Shown in pieces: positions 38,906 to 48,363 of a stretch of 64,000 nucleotides of DNA. The translations under genes were made by a program, and so were the position numbers. The stretch comes from Homoserinibacter sp. YIM 151385 (GTDB lineage Bacteria > Actinomycetota > Actinomycetes > Actinomycetales > Microbacteriaceae): the NCBI RefSeq assembly GCF_027912415.1, contig NZ_CP115175.1, positions 930,001 through 994,000 of the forward strand, in the 5' to 3' direction. The stretch's first letter is position 1, and each line of letters starts with the position of its first letter. The notes under the pieces were generated by a model. That model saw only the letters and a program-made list of their open reading frames with translations. It had not been told where the DNA came from and ran no database searches.

Positions 38906-39945
38906 CAGACCACCATCCCGAACTGCTCCGAGAAGCGGACATCGCCCTCGACCATGTCGCGCATGTCGTTCATCTCGTTCCGGAACTGGAGCGTGCGCTC
39001 GATCCCCATGCCGAAGGCGAAGCCCTGATAGACCTCGGGGTCGATGCCCGCGGCGAGGAGCACGTTCGGGTTGACCATGCCGCAGCCGCCCCACTCCACC
39101 CAGCGCGCACCGCCCTTCGCGTTCGGCTGCCAGACGTCCATCTCGGCGCTCGGCTCGGTGAAGGGGAAGAAGTTCGGACGGAGGCGGATCTGCGCGCCCT
39201 CGCCGAACATCGCGCGAGCGAGGTGCTCGAGCGTGCCGCGGAGGTGCGCCATCGTGAGGCCCTGGTCGATCGCGATGCCCTCGAGCTGGTGGAAGACCGG
39301 GGTGTGGGTCGCGTCGAGCTCGTCGGTGCGGTAGACCCGCCCGGGCGCCACGACGTAGACCGGCAGCTCGCGGGTGAGCAGCGAGCGAATCTGCACGGGG
39401 CTCGTGTGCGTGCGCAGCACGAGGTGCCGCTCGACCGGGTCGACGAAGAAGGTGTCCTGCATGGCGCGCGCCGGGTGGTCCTCGTCGAAGTTCAGCGCAT
39501 CGAAGTTGAACCACTCGTGCTCGAGCTCGGGCCCCTCCGCGATCTCCCATCCCATGCCGACGAAGATGTCGCCCATCTGCTCCATGAGCAGGCTCAGCGG
39601 GTGGCGGGCGCCGGGGCGGCGGCGGCTGGCGACGGCCGTCACGTCCACCGACTCCGAGTCGAGGCGGGCGCGCTCCTCCGCCTCGAGCACGACCTGCTCC
39701 TGCGCCTGCAGCGCCTGGTTCACCCGCGCCCGGGCCTGGCCGACGAGCTTGCCGGCGGCGGCCTTCTGCTCGCCGGGCAGCTCGCGGATCGCGGCGTTGA
39801 AGCGCGCGAGCGGGGAGGCCTCGGCGGCGTGGGCGGTGCGGGCGGCCTTGAGCGCGGCGGAGTCGTGCGCCGCGGCGATCGCCGTCAGCGCGGACTCCAC
39901 CGCATCCTGGACCGCCCGGTCGGTGATCTGCGTGGGGTCGGACAC
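38905..39945 (-). CDS. pheS: Phenylalanine--tRNA ligase alpha subunit
   Basis: The 346-residue alpha chain with an N-terminal coiled coil and class II catalytic core. Motifs include HPLSLLMEQMGDIFVGMGWE, FNFDALNFDEDHPARAMQDT, RTHTSPVQIRSL, PGRVYRTDELDATHTPVFHQ and EWGGCGMVNPNVL. I prefer the GTG at 39943-39945: it lies 8 bp after a TAGACT -10 box, the spacing for a leaderless start. The ATG at 39951 lies only 2 bp after the box, so it would probably be outside the transcript. Confidence 0.96.
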   Translation of the reverse strand: MSDPTQITDRAVQDAVESALTAIAAAHDSAALKAARTAHAAEASPLARFNAAIRELPGEQKAAAGKLVGQARARVNQALQAQEQVVLEAEERARLDSESVDVTAVASRRRPGARHPLSLLMEQMGDIFVGMGWEIAEGPELEHEWFNFDALNFDEDHPARAMQDTFFVDPVERHLVLRTHTSPVQIRSLLTRELPVYVVAPGRVYRTDELDATHTPVFHQLEGIAIDQGLTMAHLRGTLEHLARAMFGEGAQIRLRPNFFPFTEPSAEMDVWQPNAKGGARWVEWGGCGMVNPNVLLAAGIDPEVYQGFAFGMGIERTLQFRNEMNDMRDMVEGDVRFSEQFGMVV

Positions 39946-39953
39946 GAGCATCG

Positions 39954-39959
39954 AGTCTA
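39954..39959 (-). promoter_or_regulatory. -10 box of leaderless pheS promoter
   Basis: TAGACT on the minus strand. Its position rules out the nearer ATG (2 bp) and supports the GTG 8 bp downstream. Confidence 0.55.
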
Positions 39960-39982
39960 GCGGCGGGACGGGCGCCGCCCGG

Positions 39983-40936
39983 CTACCGTCCCGTGCCGCC
40001 GGAGCCGTCGGTCGGGGGCGACGCCGGCGGGTTCAGCGGATCGCTCGCCCCCGTCATCCCGGCGCCGCCGAGCTGCGCGACGACGCGGGCCGCCTTGCGC
40101 CCGCCGCGACCGCCTCTCGCGCCCGAGGCGGTGCGCCGGGCGAGGAAGCGCGCGACCCACGAGAGGAGGAGGTTGATCGCGAGGTAGATGAAGAGCGTGA
40201 CGAAGAAGAACGTGTAGAGGTACTTCGAGCCGAACGTCGTCGGCGCCTGCTTCGTCAACACGCCGAGGAGCTCGGGGTAGCTGATGATGTAGGCGATCGA
40301 GGTGTCCTTCAGGAGCACCACGAGCTGCGCGATGATGATCGGCAGCATCTGGCGGAACGCCTGCGGGAACTCGATGAGGAAGCGCGTCTGCAGCGGCGTC
40401 AGGCCGATCGCGAGCCCCGACTCCCGCTGCCCCTTGGGCAGCGCCGCGACGCCCGCGCGGAGCGCCTCGCCGATGATCGCGCCGTTGTACAGCGCGAGCG
40501 CCGCGACGCCCGCCCAGTACGTGCCCGTCGAGAAGACGAGGAGCGTGAAGAGCATGAGCAGCAGCACGGGCATGCCGCGGAAGAACTCGAGGACGATGAC
40601 CGCCGGGATGCGGACCGCCGCCGTGCGCGCCGTGCGCAGCATCGAGAGCAGGATGCCGAAGGCGATCGCGAGGACCGCCGCGACGCCCGCCATCTGCAGC
40701 GTGCCCTGGAGGCCGCGCCAGACGGTGCGCCAGAAGGCGCGGTCGAGCACGATGTCCCACCGGCTGGGGTCGAGCATGCCGGGGATCTCGACGCCGCCCG
40801 CGTTCACGCGGGGCGCGGCGAGGAACATGACCAGCGCGACGAGTCCGCCGAGGATGGCGAGACCGCCGACGATCGAGATGATGAGGGAGCGCCGCCGAGC
40901 CTTCGGACCCGGGACGTCGTAGAGGACACTGCTCAT
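39983..40936 (-). CDS. gluD: Amino-acid ABC transporter permease, GluD-type
   Basis: Second membrane subunit of a His/Glu/Gln-family (PAAT) importer. The 317 residues have an N-terminal helix, five core helices, and the EAA loop NGAIIGEALRAGVAALPKGQ followed by ESGLAIGLTPLQ. The C-terminal 45 residues are cytosolic, basic and then Pro/Gly-rich. It overlaps the gluC stop by 4 bp. Substrate glutamate is inferred from overall similarity to corynebacterial GluABCD and is not proven. Confidence 0.9.
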   Translation of the reverse strand: MSSVLYDVPGPKARRRSLIISIVGGLAILGGLVALVMFLAAPRVNAGGVEIPGMLDPSRWDIVLDRAFWRTVWRGLQGTLQMAGVAAVLAIAFGILLSMLRTARTAAVRIPAVIVLEFFRGMPVLLLMLFTLLVFSTGTYWAGVAALALYNGAIIGEALRAGVAALPKGQRESGLAIGLTPLQTRFLIEFPQAFRQMLPIIIAQLVVLLKDTSIAYIISYPELLGVLTKQAPTTFGSKYLYTFFFVTLFIYLAINLLLSWVARFLARRTASGARGGRGGRKAARVVAQLGGAGMTGASDPLNPPASPPTDGSGGTGR

Positions 40937-41577
40937 CGGAACACCGCCACGCGCTTCTCGAGCTGGTCCGCGAAGCGGCCCAGCGGGATCGTGATGAGGA
41001 GGTACAGGAGCGCGATCGAGATGAAGACCGCGATCGCGTCGCCCTGGAGCTGGATGATGCGGCGCGACTGCGCCACCATCTCGATGACGCCGAAGCCGGC
41101 CGCGACCGAGGTGTTCTTCGTGAGCGCGATGACGACGTTGATGAGCGGCGGGATCACCATCCGCACCGCCTGCGGCAGCACGACGAGCGTCAGCGTCTGG
41201 CCGAAGCTCAGGCCGACCGCGCGGGCCGCCTCCGCCTGCCCGATCGCGACGCCGTTGACGCCCGACCGGACCGCCTCCGCGATGAAGGGCGAGGTGTAGA
41301 CCGTCAGGCCGATCGTCGCGAGGAGGATGTAGTCCGTCTCGGCGCCGAGGTACGGCAGCACGAAGGCGCAGAAGAAGAGCACGAGCGTCAGCGGGATGTT
41401 GCGGATCAGCTCCGTGTACCCCGTCGCGAAGACGCGGAACGCGGCCACCGGCGAGATCCGCATCGCGGCGATCACGGTGCCGATCACGAACGCGCCGAGC
41501 GCCGAGACGACGAGCAGCCGCAGCGTCACGAGGAACGCCTGCCCGAGCTGGGGCAGGAACGCGATGACGGTGTCCAC
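40933..41577 (-). CDS. gluC: Amino-acid ABC transporter permease, GluC-type
   Basis: First membrane subunit (214 residues) with about five helices. The EAA-loop segment FIAEAVRSGVNGVAIGQAEA continues into ARAVGLSFGQTLTLVVLPQA, which contacts the ATPase. It follows gluB after a strong intergenic hairpin and overlaps gluD by 4 bp (ATGA at 40933-40936). Confidence 0.9.
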   Translation of the reverse strand: MDTVIAFLPQLGQAFLVTLRLLVVSALGAFVIGTVIAAMRISPVAAFRVFATGYTELIRNIPLTLVLFFCAFVLPYLGAETDYILLATIGLTVYTSPFIAEAVRSGVNGVAIGQAEAARAVGLSFGQTLTLVVLPQAVRMVIPPLINVVIALTKNTSVAAGFGVIEMVAQSRRIIQLQGDAIAVFISIALLYLLITIPLGRFADQLEKRVAVFR

Positions 41578-41615
41578 GACACCTCCTTCTGTGCTTCGAG
41601 GGCGCCAGGGCCCGG

Positions 41616-41651
41616 GACGGCCCGCCCGGATCGGGGTCCGGGCGGGCCGTC
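41616..41651 (-). terminator. Perfect 15-bp hairpin between gluB and gluC
   Basis: GACGGCCCGCCCGGA and TCCGGGCGGGCCGTC flank a 6-nt loop in the 86-bp gap. There is no T-tract. It may act as an RNA-stabilising stem or partial terminator that keeps the binding protein more abundant than the permeases. Confidence 0.6.
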
Positions 41652-41663
41652 AGGCTGGGATGG

Positions 41664-42536
41664 TCAGTAGCGGTCGACCGCCGGGGGCTCCGGCGTGTCG
41701 AGCACCGTCCCCGCGGTCTTCTCCCACGCGTCCACCCAGGAGCCGTCCTCGTAGGAGTCCTCGAGCACGTCGTTGATGAAGTCCCGGAAGTCGGTGTCGT
41801 CCTTCGCGAGGCCGATGCCGTAGGGCTCCTCGGTGAAGGGGTTGCCGACGACCTCGAACTCGCCCTCGTTCTGGGCCGCGAGGCCCGCGAGGATGACGTT
41901 GTCCGTGGTCAGCGCCTTGACCGAGCCCTGGCGGAGCGGCTCGAGGCACTCGGCGTAGCCGCCGAGCGCGGTGATGTCGTCGGTGACCTCCGCGATGTTC
42001 GCCTCGGAGGTCGAGCCCTGGACGGTGCACACCGGCTCGCCCTCGAGGTCGTCGACGCTCTCGATGCCGTCGGGGTTGCCCGCGAGGACGAGGAAGTCCT
42101 GACCGGCCTCGTAGTACGGGCCTGCGAAGGAGATGATCTCCTTGCGCTCGTCGTTGATCGTGTAGGTCGCGATGACGATGTCGACCTGACCGGCCTCGAT
42201 GTAGGGCTCGCGGTTCGCGGACTGCGCCTCGACCCACTTGATCTTGTCGGACTCGATGCCGAGCTTCGCGGCGATGATCTTGCCGATCTCCACGTCGAAG
42301 CCCTGCGGCTTGCCGTCCGCGTCGACCTGGCCGAAGAGCGGCTGGTCGAACTTCGTGCCGATCGTGATCGTGCCGGCCTCCTGCAGCTCGGCCATGGTCG
42401 TGCCGGCCTCGAACTCCTGCTGCTCGACCTCGGTCTCCGGGCCCGCCTCGCCCGCGCCGGAGTCGGTGCACGCCGCGAGTCCCAGGATGCCGATCGCCGC
42501 GATGGCGCCGACAGCCAGGCTCTTCTTCAGTCTCAT
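41664..42536 (-). CDS. gluB: Glutamate/amino-acid ABC transporter substrate-binding lipoprotein
   Basis: Extracellular solute-binding protein of family 3. The 290 residues start with a lipoprotein signal (KKSLAVGAIAAIGILGLAAC, lipid-anchored Cys23). The body includes TITIGTKFDQPLFGQ, KPQGFDVEIGKIIAAKLGI, and the EPYGIGLAKDDTDF segment near the end. These are typical of PAAT binding proteins for acidic or polar amino acids. The ribosome-binding site CAGGAGACGACGA precedes the ATG. It lies 48 bp after gluA. Confidence 0.92.
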   Translation of the reverse strand: MRLKKSLAVGAIAAIGILGLAACTDSGAGEAGPETEVEQQEFEAGTTMAELQEAGTITIGTKFDQPLFGQVDADGKPQGFDVEIGKIIAAKLGIESDKIKWVEAQSANREPYIEAGQVDIVIATYTINDERKEIISFAGPYYEAGQDFLVLAGNPDGIESVDDLEGEPVCTVQGSTSEANIAEVTDDITALGGYAECLEPLRQGSVKALTTDNVILAGLAAQNEGEFEVVGNPFTEEPYGIGLAKDDTDFRDFINDVLEDSYEDGSWVDAWEKTAGTVLDTPEPPAVDRY

Positions 42537-42584
42537 TCGTCGTCTCCTGTGCTGTGTGTTCCGTCGTGCCTCGACCCGCTGGGA

Positions 42585-43328
42585 TCAGTGGGTGAGGACC
42601 TTCGAGAGGAAGTCCTTCGCTCTCGAGCTCTGGGGGGCGGTGAAGAAGGTCTCCGGCTCCGCCTCCTCGACGATCTCGCCGTCGGCCATGAAGATGACGC
42701 GATCCGCGGCCTTGCGCGCGAAGCCCATCTCGTGGGTCACGACGATCATCGTCATGCCCTCCTTCGCGAGATCCTCCATGACCGCGAGGACCTCGTTGAT
42801 CATCTCGGGGTCGAGGGCGGAGGTCGGCTCGTCGAAGAGCATGATCTTCGGGTCCATCGCGAGCGCGCGGGCGATCGCGACGCGCTGCTGCTGGCCGCCC
42901 GAGAGCTGCGAGGGCATCTTCGCCGCCTGATTCGCGACCCCGACCCGCTCGAGGAGCTCCATGGCGCGCTTCTCGGCCTCCGCCTTGGAGCGCTTGCGGA
43001 CCTTGATCTGGCCGAGCGTCACGTTCTCGAGCACCGTCTTGTGCGCGAAGAGGTTGAAGGACTGGAACACCATGCCGACGTCCGCGCGGAGGCGCGCGAG
43101 CGCCGCGCCCTCGGCGGGGAGCTGCTGCCCGTCGATCGCGATGGAGCCCTCGTCGATCGTCTCGAGGCGGTTGATGGTGCGGCAGAGCGTCGACTTGCCC
43201 GAGCCGGAGGGCCCGATCACGATGACGACCTCACCGCGCGCGACGCTCGTGTGGATGTCCTTCAGGACGTGGAGCTCGCCGTAGTGCTTGTTGACATGGT
43301 CGATCACGACGAGCGGCTCTGCGGGCAT
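42585..43328 (-). CDS. gluA: Amino-acid ABC transporter ATP-binding protein
   Basis: ATPase subunit of 247 residues: Walker [20 protein letters not shown] (about residues 38-56), Q-loop [12 protein letters not shown], signature [18 protein letters not shown], Walker [15 protein letters not shown], and switch His in [10 protein letters not shown]. The first gene of the gluA-B-C-D unit. The start at 43328 is chosen by homology. A longer open frame upstream runs into the trmH region antisense and is not real. Confidence 0.94.
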   Translation of the reverse strand: MPAEPLVVIDHVNKHYGELHVLKDIHTSVARGEVVIVIGPSGSGKSTLCRTINRLETIDEGSIAIDGQQLPAEGAALARLRADVGMVFQSFNLFAHKTVLENVTLGQIKVRKRSKAEAEKRAMELLERVGVANQAAKMPSQLSGGQQQRVAIARALAMDPKIMLFDEPTSALDPEMINEVLAVMEDLAKEGMTMIVVTHEMGFARKAADRVIFMADGEIVEEAEPETFFTAPQSSRAKDFLSKVLTH

Positions 43329-43358
43329 GGACCGACTCAACCATGTGCCCCGATTCAG

Positions 43359-43364
43359 GGTCAA
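43359..43364 (-). promoter_or_regulatory. Candidate -35 of the glu operon
   Basis: TTGACC on the minus strand, 31 bp upstream of the gluA ATG. The matching -10 is poor (TTGAGT at 18 bp spacing), so the promoter is only tentative. Confidence 0.3.
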
Positions 43365-43410
43365 ACGGGCGCGCGAAACGTAACCGAGGCGTAACGCAAA
43401 GCGGTCCGGC

Positions 43411-44214
43411 TCAGGCGGATCGCTGGGCGAAGGCGCTCTCGTACAGGCAGACCGAGGCCGCCGTCGCGAGGTTGAGCGACTCGGCACGACCGTAGATCGG
43501 CACCGTGACCGCCTGATCGGCGAGCGCCACGTGCTCGTCGAGCAGCCCGCGCGCCTCGTTGCCGAACAGCCAGGCCGTCGGCGCGCCGAGCATCCCGCGG
43601 CCGCGGAGCTCGAGGAGGTCGCCGCCGTCGATGTCGGCCGCGAGCACCTGGAGACCGGCGTCCCGCAGCCTCGCGAGCGTCGGCTCGAGCTCGAGCCCCT
43701 GCGCGAAGGGGAGGTGGAAGAGGGAGCCCGTCGTCGAGCGCACCACCTTCGGGTTGTAGACGTCGACGCTGCGGCCCGTGAGGAGCACCGCGTCGGCGCC
43801 CGCCGCATCCGCCGCCCGCATGATGGTGCCGGCGTTCCCGGGATCCCGGATCTCCTCGAGGACGGCGACGAGGCGCGGGCTCGCGGCGAGGATCTCGTCG
43901 AGCGAGGAGGAGAGCTGTCGGGCGACCGCGACGACCCCCTGCGGCGTCACCGTGTCGGCCATCGCCGCGAGCACGGCCTCCGAGACGGTCTCCGTCTCGA
44001 CGCCTCGACGCTCGGCCGCCGCGAGCAGCTCGCCGTGCCGCTCGCGCGCCGCCGGCGTCGCGAAGAGGTCGACGAGCAGCTCGTCGCCGAAGTCGACCGC
44101 CTCCGAGACGGCCTGCGGCCCCTCGAGGAGGAAGAGTCCCGTCTCGCTGCGGGCGGAGCGCTTCGCGAGCTTGGCGACGGCCCGCACCCGCGGCGACCGC
44201 GGATTGTCGATCAT
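43411..44214 (-). CDS. TrmH/SpoU-family RNA 2'-O-methyltransferase
   Basis: Predicted rRNA or tRNA ribose methyltransferase of 267 residues. An N-terminal substrate-binding domain ([16 protein letters not shown]) precedes the knotted SPOUT domain with motif 1 [20 protein letters not shown], motif 2 [10 protein letters not shown] and motif 3 [20 protein letters not shown]. It sits downstream of infC-rpmI-rplT, as does the tsnR-like gene in other actinobacteria. The ATG lies 7 bp after a TAGCAT box, suggesting its own leaderless promoter. Confidence 0.92.
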   Translation of the reverse strand: MIDNPRSPRVRAVAKLAKRSARSETGLFLLEGPQAVSEAVDFGDELLVDLFATPAARERHGELLAAAERRGVETETVSEAVLAAMADTVTPQGVVAVARQLSSSLDEILAASPRLVAVLEEIRDPGNAGTIMRAADAAGADAVLLTGRSVDVYNPKVVRSTTGSLFHLPFAQGLELEPTLARLRDAGLQVLAADIDGGDLLELRGRGMLGAPTAWLFGNEARGLLDEHVALADQAVTVPIYGRAESLNLATAASVCLYESAFAQRSA

Positions 44215-44221
44215 GCTCTGG

Positions 44222-44227
44222 ATGCTA
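44222..44227 (-). promoter_or_regulatory. -10 box of leaderless promoter for the SpoU methyltransferase
   Basis: TAGCAT on the minus strand, 7 bp before the ATG at 44214. It lies just after the rplT terminator hairpin. Confidence 0.55.
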
Positions 44228-44260
44228 GCCGCGGCATGCGAACATCCCGTGACGAAACGG

Positions 44261-44298
44261 CGACGGCGCGCATCCCCGTCCGGGGATGCGCGCCGTCG
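44261..44298 (-). terminator. Terminator of infC-rpmI-rplT
   Basis: A perfect 17-bp stem with 4-nt loop (CGACGGCGCGCATCCCC and its complement) begins about 20 bp after the rplT stop. On the minus strand it is followed by CCGTTTCGTC, a short T-containing tail. Confidence 0.8.
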
Positions 44299-44317
44299 TC
44301 TCGATGCGGGTGCGCGA

Positions 44318-44701
44318 CTACTTCGCGGCGGGCGCGTTGACGTCGCTCGGGAGCGCCGCCTTCGCCGCCTCGACGAGACCGGCGAAGGTCGCCGGCTCGT
44401 TGACCGCGAGCTCCGCGAGGATGCGGCGGTCGACCTCGATGCCCGCGATGCCCAGTCCCTGGATCAGGCGGTTGTAGGTGAGGCCGTTCGCACGCGCCGC
44501 GGCGTTGATGCGCTGGATCCAGAGGCGGCGGAACTCGCCCTTCTTGGCCCGGCGGTCGCGGTACGCGTAGACGAGGGAGTGGGTGACCTGCTCCTTGGCC
44601 TTGCGGTAGAGGCGCGACCGCTGCCCGCGGTAGCCCTCGGCGCGCTCCAGGATGACCCGACGCTTCTTGTGGGCGTTGACCGCCCGCTTGACTCTTGCCA
44701 T
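44318..44701 (-). CDS. rplT: 50S ribosomal protein L20
   Basis: The 127-residue basic protein binds 23S rRNA early in 50S assembly. [37 protein letters not shown] and [20 protein letters not shown] are all L20 landmarks. It is third in infC-rpmI-rplT, 26 bp after rpmI. It ends in a short Ala/Pro tail. Confidence 0.98.
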   Translation of the reverse strand: MARVKRAVNAHKKRRVILERAEGYRGQRSRLYRKAKEQVTHSLVYAYRDRRAKKGEFRRLWIQRINAAARANGLTYNRLIQGLGIAGIEVDRRILAELAVNEPATFAGLVEAAKAALPSDVNAPAAK

Positions 44702-44727
44702 TTCTCAGTCCTTCTTCGGGATCCGGG

Positions 44728-44914
44728 TCACTTGCCCAGGAGCTTCTTGATGACCTTCGCGTCCTGGGGAGCCAGGACCACGTCGCCGTTCAGGCGGCGG
44801 GTGAGTCGTGAGGACTTCTTCTCGAGGTTGTGGCGCATGCCGGACCCCTGCTTCACGACCTTGCCGGACCCGGTGACCCGGAACCGCTTCTTGGCGCCGG
44901 AGTGCGTCTTCTGC

Positions 44915-44922
<8 letters not shown>
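44728..44922 (-). CDS. rpmI: 50S ribosomal protein L35
   Basis: The 64-residue protein begins [20 protein letters not shown], the L35 signature, and ends [11 protein letters not shown]. The ATG at 44920-44922 overlaps the infC stop region by 8 bp and is preceded by GAGGAAAAGAAC inside infC. The longer frame upstream reads infC DNA out of frame. Confidence 0.97.
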
Positions 44923-45541
<619 letters not shown>

Positions 45542-45547
45542 GCGTCG

Positions 45548-45553
45548 CTCCTT
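45548..45553 (-). promoter_or_regulatory. Ribosome-binding site that decides the infC start
   Basis: AAGGAG on the minus strand with 6-nt spacing to an ATC codon. No equivalent precedes the in-frame ATG 24 bp upstream. Confidence 0.65.
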
Positions 45554-45731
45554 CGTGAGATTCATGGCACGAAAGCGAGCTGACCGGCACCCTGTTCGAC
45601 CGGAATCGCTCCGGCGGAGTGCGCCATCGGCCTGGATCGGCCGATCAACTGGACCCGGTAACCTGATGATGCGGTCGACGGGTGGGATCTCTCCACTTTC
45701 GTTTCCGGGAACTGGCCCCGGAGCCCGCATG

Positions 45732-45737
45732 AGTTTA
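45732..45737 (-). promoter_or_regulatory. Candidate -10 of the infC operon
   Basis: TAAACT on the minus strand. It implies an infC leader of about 185 nt containing small inverted repeats (GATCGGCCGATC, CTCCGCCGGAG). It overlaps the start region of the divergent DUF1844 gene. Confidence 0.4.
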
Positions 45738-45752
45738 GCAGAGAGGCCGCGT

Positions 45753-46133
45753 GTGAGCGAGCACGATCCCCGAGTCGACGAGACCGCCCCCGACCTGGTC
45801 GATCTGAGCGTCGACGAGGAGGTCCGCGACATCGCGGACGTGCCCGCCGTCGAGGTCATCAACACCGTGGCCGTCCACCTGCTCAGCGCCGCCGCCGTGA
45901 AGTGCGGTCTCGCCGAGGACCCCGATCAGGAGCTCGACCTCGACGAGGCGCGCAAGCTCATCGATGCGCTGGCCGGACTCGTGACCGCGTCGGCGCCCCA
46001 CCTCGGCGATCACCACGCCCGGGCGCTGCGCGACGGGCTCCGCTCCGTCCAGCTCGCCTTCCGCGAGGCCTCGCCGTTCCCCGACGAGATCGGCAAGGGC
46101 GCCGGCGAGAAGTGGACGGGACCCGTCACCTAG
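45753..46133 (+). CDS. DUF1844 domain protein
   Basis: A 126-residue protein with [20 protein letters not shown] and [20 protein letters not shown], the DUF1844 pattern (helical, short, ending GEKWTGPVT). Function unknown; the family is widely placed beside infC in actinobacteria. I chose the GTG at 45753 because GAGAGG lies 7 bp upstream. An ATG at 45729 would add eight residues and overlap the infC promoter. Its stop shares CTAG with the convergent SseB-like gene. Confidence 0.85.
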   Translation: MSEHDPRVDETAPDLVDLSVDEEVRDIADVPAVEVINTVAVHLLSAAAVKCGLAEDPDQELDLDEARKLIDALAGLVTASAPHLGDHHARALRDGLRSVQLAFREASPFPDEIGKGAGEKWTGPVT

Positions 46134-46882
46134 GCGCGGCGCAGGCGCACGCCGATCGAGTCGACGCGCTCCGCGACGACCGCCTCCGCGGCCCACGCCG
46201 CCTGGAGCCGCGCGAGGAGCGCATCGAGCGCGGCGCGGTCGAGGCCCGGGGCGAGCGAGAGCTCCACGAGGACCTCGGGGGCGAGCAGCCGCGCCGAGGG
46301 GTCGCCCTGCGCGAGCGAGAGTCCCAGCACCGCGCGCTCGGCGGCGGCAGGGGCCCGGAATGCCGCGAGGACGGCCGCGTCCTCCACCGGCGGCACCCAG
46401 GCCTCCCCCGTCGCGAGCGCTCGGAGCGCCGAGCGGCGGAGGGCGAACTCCGTCTCGGAGGTCGGGTCGAGCACGAGCAGCTCCGTGCCGTCGGAGGCCG
46501 CTGCGAGGGCCGCGCGCGCCGGATCCACCGGCACGGGCCGCGCCTGCGGGTTCCAGCGCTGGAGCGTCTCCACGGAGGAGAAGGCGGGGAGGACGGCGCG
46601 GCCGTCCGCGGCCGTGACGGTCACGATCGCGAGCTCCTGCGTCTTGTCGACGAGCTGCCCGTGCGCGCCGACCCCCTCCTCGCCGCGATGGGCGAGCAGC
46701 GGCACGAGGAGACGGGCGCCGCGCAGCGCCGCGAGCACCTCGCGCTCCCCCGTCTCGCGGAGTCGGAAGCGGCGGAGGGCCTCGAGCAGGCGCGGATCGG
46801 CGCCGCCGTCGTCGCCCGCGAGCGGGTTCGGGTGGAACGCCCGCCCCTCGAAAGGGATCCCGGCGGAGTCGGCGGAGGCCAC
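46130..46882 (-). CDS. SseB-family protein
   Basis: A 250-residue cytosolic protein with two SseB-like halves. The first contains LLVPLLAHRGEEGVGAHGQL, then TADGRAVLPAFSSVETLQRW and LVLDPTSETEFALRRSALRA. The second half starts near PPVEDAAVLAAFRAPAAAER. SseB domains occur in secretion chaperone-like proteins and in many actinobacterial proteins without known role. The start is a GTG at 46880-46882, 13 bp after the hisA stop, with a weak GGACGG site. The stop overlaps the DUF1844 stop. Confidence 0.8.
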   Translation of the reverse strand: MASADSAGIPFEGRAFHPNPLAGDDGGADPRLLEALRRFRLRETGEREVLAALRGARLLVPLLAHRGEEGVGAHGQLVDKTQELAIVTVTAADGRAVLPAFSSVETLQRWNPQARPVPVDPARAALAAASDGTELLVLDPTSETEFALRRSALRALATGEAWVPPVEDAAVLAAFRAPAAAERAVLGLSLAQGDPSARLLAPEVLVELSLAPGLDRAALDALLARLQAAWAAEAVVAERVDSIGVRLRRA

Positions 46883-46895
46883 GTGCGCCGTCCGG

Positions 46896-47645
46896 CTAGT
46901 CGCTCGCGACGTCGATCGCCTCAGCGAGGGTGAAGGCGCCCGCATAGAGCGCCTTGCCGACGATCGCGCCCTCGAGCCCCTGGGGGACGAGCTCGCGCAG
47001 CGCCGCGATGTCGTCGAGGCTCGCGACGCCGCCGGAGGCGATGACGGGCTTGTGGGTGCGGTCCATGACCTGCTGGAGCAGCTCGAGGTTCGGGCCCCGC
47101 AGGGTGCCGTCCTTCGTGACGTCCGTGACGACGTAGCGCGAGCATCCCGCGCTCTCGAGGCGGTCCATGACCGCCCAGAGGTCGCCGCCCTCCTTCGTCC
47201 ACCCGCGCGCCGCGAGCGTCGTGCCGCGGACGTCGAGGCCGATCGCGATCGCCTCGCCGTACTCGGCGATGACATGCGCCGCCCACTCGGGGTTCTCGAG
47301 CGCGGCGGTGCCGAGGTTGATGCGCTTGGCGCCCGTCGCGAGCGCCGCCTCGAGGGTGCGGTCGTCGCGGATGCCGCCCGAGAGCTCGATGTTCACACGA
47401 CGCGGGACGCTCTTGATGACCCGCTTGATGATCGCGTGGTTGCTGCCGCGGCCGAAGGCGGCGTCGAGGTCGACGAGGTGGATCCACTCGGCGCCGTCGG
47501 ACGCCCAGGCGTCGGCCGCCTCGATGGGATCGCCGTAGCTCGTCTCCGAGCCGGCCTCGCCCTGCGTGAGCCGGACGGCCCTGCCGTCTGCGACGTCCAC
47601 CGCGGGGAGGAGGGTGAGGGCGGGAGCCTTGTTGAACTCGGTCAT
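46896..47645 (-). CDS. priA: Phosphoribosyl isomerase HisA/PriA
   Basis: TIM-barrel isomerase acting on ProFAR in histidine synthesis; in actinobacteria PriA usually also replaces TrpF in tryptophan synthesis. The 249 residues contain [20 protein letters not shown] (catalytic Asp), [50 protein letters not shown] (second catalytic Asp) and [12 protein letters not shown]. The ATG at 47643-47645 has a GCAGGAAG site upstream. Dual activity is inferred from taxonomy, not seen directly. Confidence 0.94.
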   Translation of the reverse strand: MTEFNKAPALTLLPAVDVADGRAVRLTQGEAGSETSYGDPIEAADAWASDGAEWIHLVDLDAAFGRGSNHAIIKRVIKSVPRRVNIELSGGIRDDRTLEAALATGAKRINLGTAALENPEWAAHVIAEYGEAIAIGLDVRGTTLAARGWTKEGGDLWAVMDRLESAGCSRYVVTDVTKDGTLRGPNLELLQQVMDRTHKPVIASGGVASLDDIAALRELVPQGLEGAIVGKALYAGAFTLAEAIDVASD

Positions 47646-47727
47646 GGCGTGGTGATGTCCGTGCTTCCTGCGGGTCGGCGCCCGCACACAAGATTCAGAG
47701 CGTAGCGCACCTGGTGGACGGCTCCGA

Positions 47728-48363
47728 TCACAGCGTCCCGAGCCAGTTCGCGAGCAGCCGGATGCCCGCCTCGCCCGACTTCTCGGGGTGGAACTGGGTC
47801 GCCGAGAGGGGCCCGTTCTCGACCGCCGCGAGGAACCGCTCGCCGTGCTCGGCCCAGGTGAGCCGCGGCTCGGGGAAGGGCGGCATGACCTCGAGGCTCC
47901 AGTCGGTCGCGGCGTAGGAGTGCACGAAGTAGAAGCGCTCCTCGGCGAGATCCGCGAACAGCGCGGAGGCCGGATCCGGCGCGACCGAGTTCCAGCCCAT
48001 GTGGGGCAGGACGGGGGCGCGCAGCTCGCGGACCTCCCCCGGCCACTCGCCGAGGCCCGCCGTCGTGGCGCCGCGCTCCGTGCTGCCCTCGAACATGACC
48101 TGCATGCCGACGCAGACCCCCATGACGGCGCGGCCGCCCGCGAGGCGCCGCTCGATGAGCTCGCCGCCGCGCACCGCCTCGAGCGCCGTCACGACCGCCT
48201 CGAAGGCGCCGACGCCGGGCACGAAGAGGCCGTCTGCGGCCATGACGGCGGCGCGATCGCGCGTGACCTCGACCTCGGCGCCGGCGAGCTCGATCGCCTT
48301 CGCGGCCGAGTGGATGTTGCCGGAGCCGTAGTCGAGGACGACGACCGATGGGCGCGCCGACAC
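47728..48363 (-). CDS. hisH: Imidazole glycerol phosphate synthase subunit HisH
   Basis: Glutaminase subunit that supplies ammonia to HisF. The 211 residues begin [20 protein letters not shown]. The class I amidotransferase nucleophile lies in [20 protein letters not shown], and the His-Glu pair in [17 protein letters not shown]. It starts at a GTG immediately after the hisB stop, without spacing. hisF is not in this window. Confidence 0.96.
   Translation of the reverse strand: MSARPSVVVLDYGSGNIHSAAKAIELAGAEVEVTRDRAAVMAADGLFVPGVGAFEAVVTALEAVRGGELIERRLAGGRAVMGVCVGMQVMFEGSTERGATTAGLGEWPGEVRELRAPVLPHMGWNSVAPDPASALFADLAEERFYFVHSYAATDWSLEVMPPFPEPRLTWAEHGERFLAAVENGPLSATQFHPEKSGEAGIRLLANWLGTL

Noticed and set aside
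36341-39028. 895-codon plus-strand open frame
   Set aside because: Entirely antisense to pheT, which shows all expected domains.
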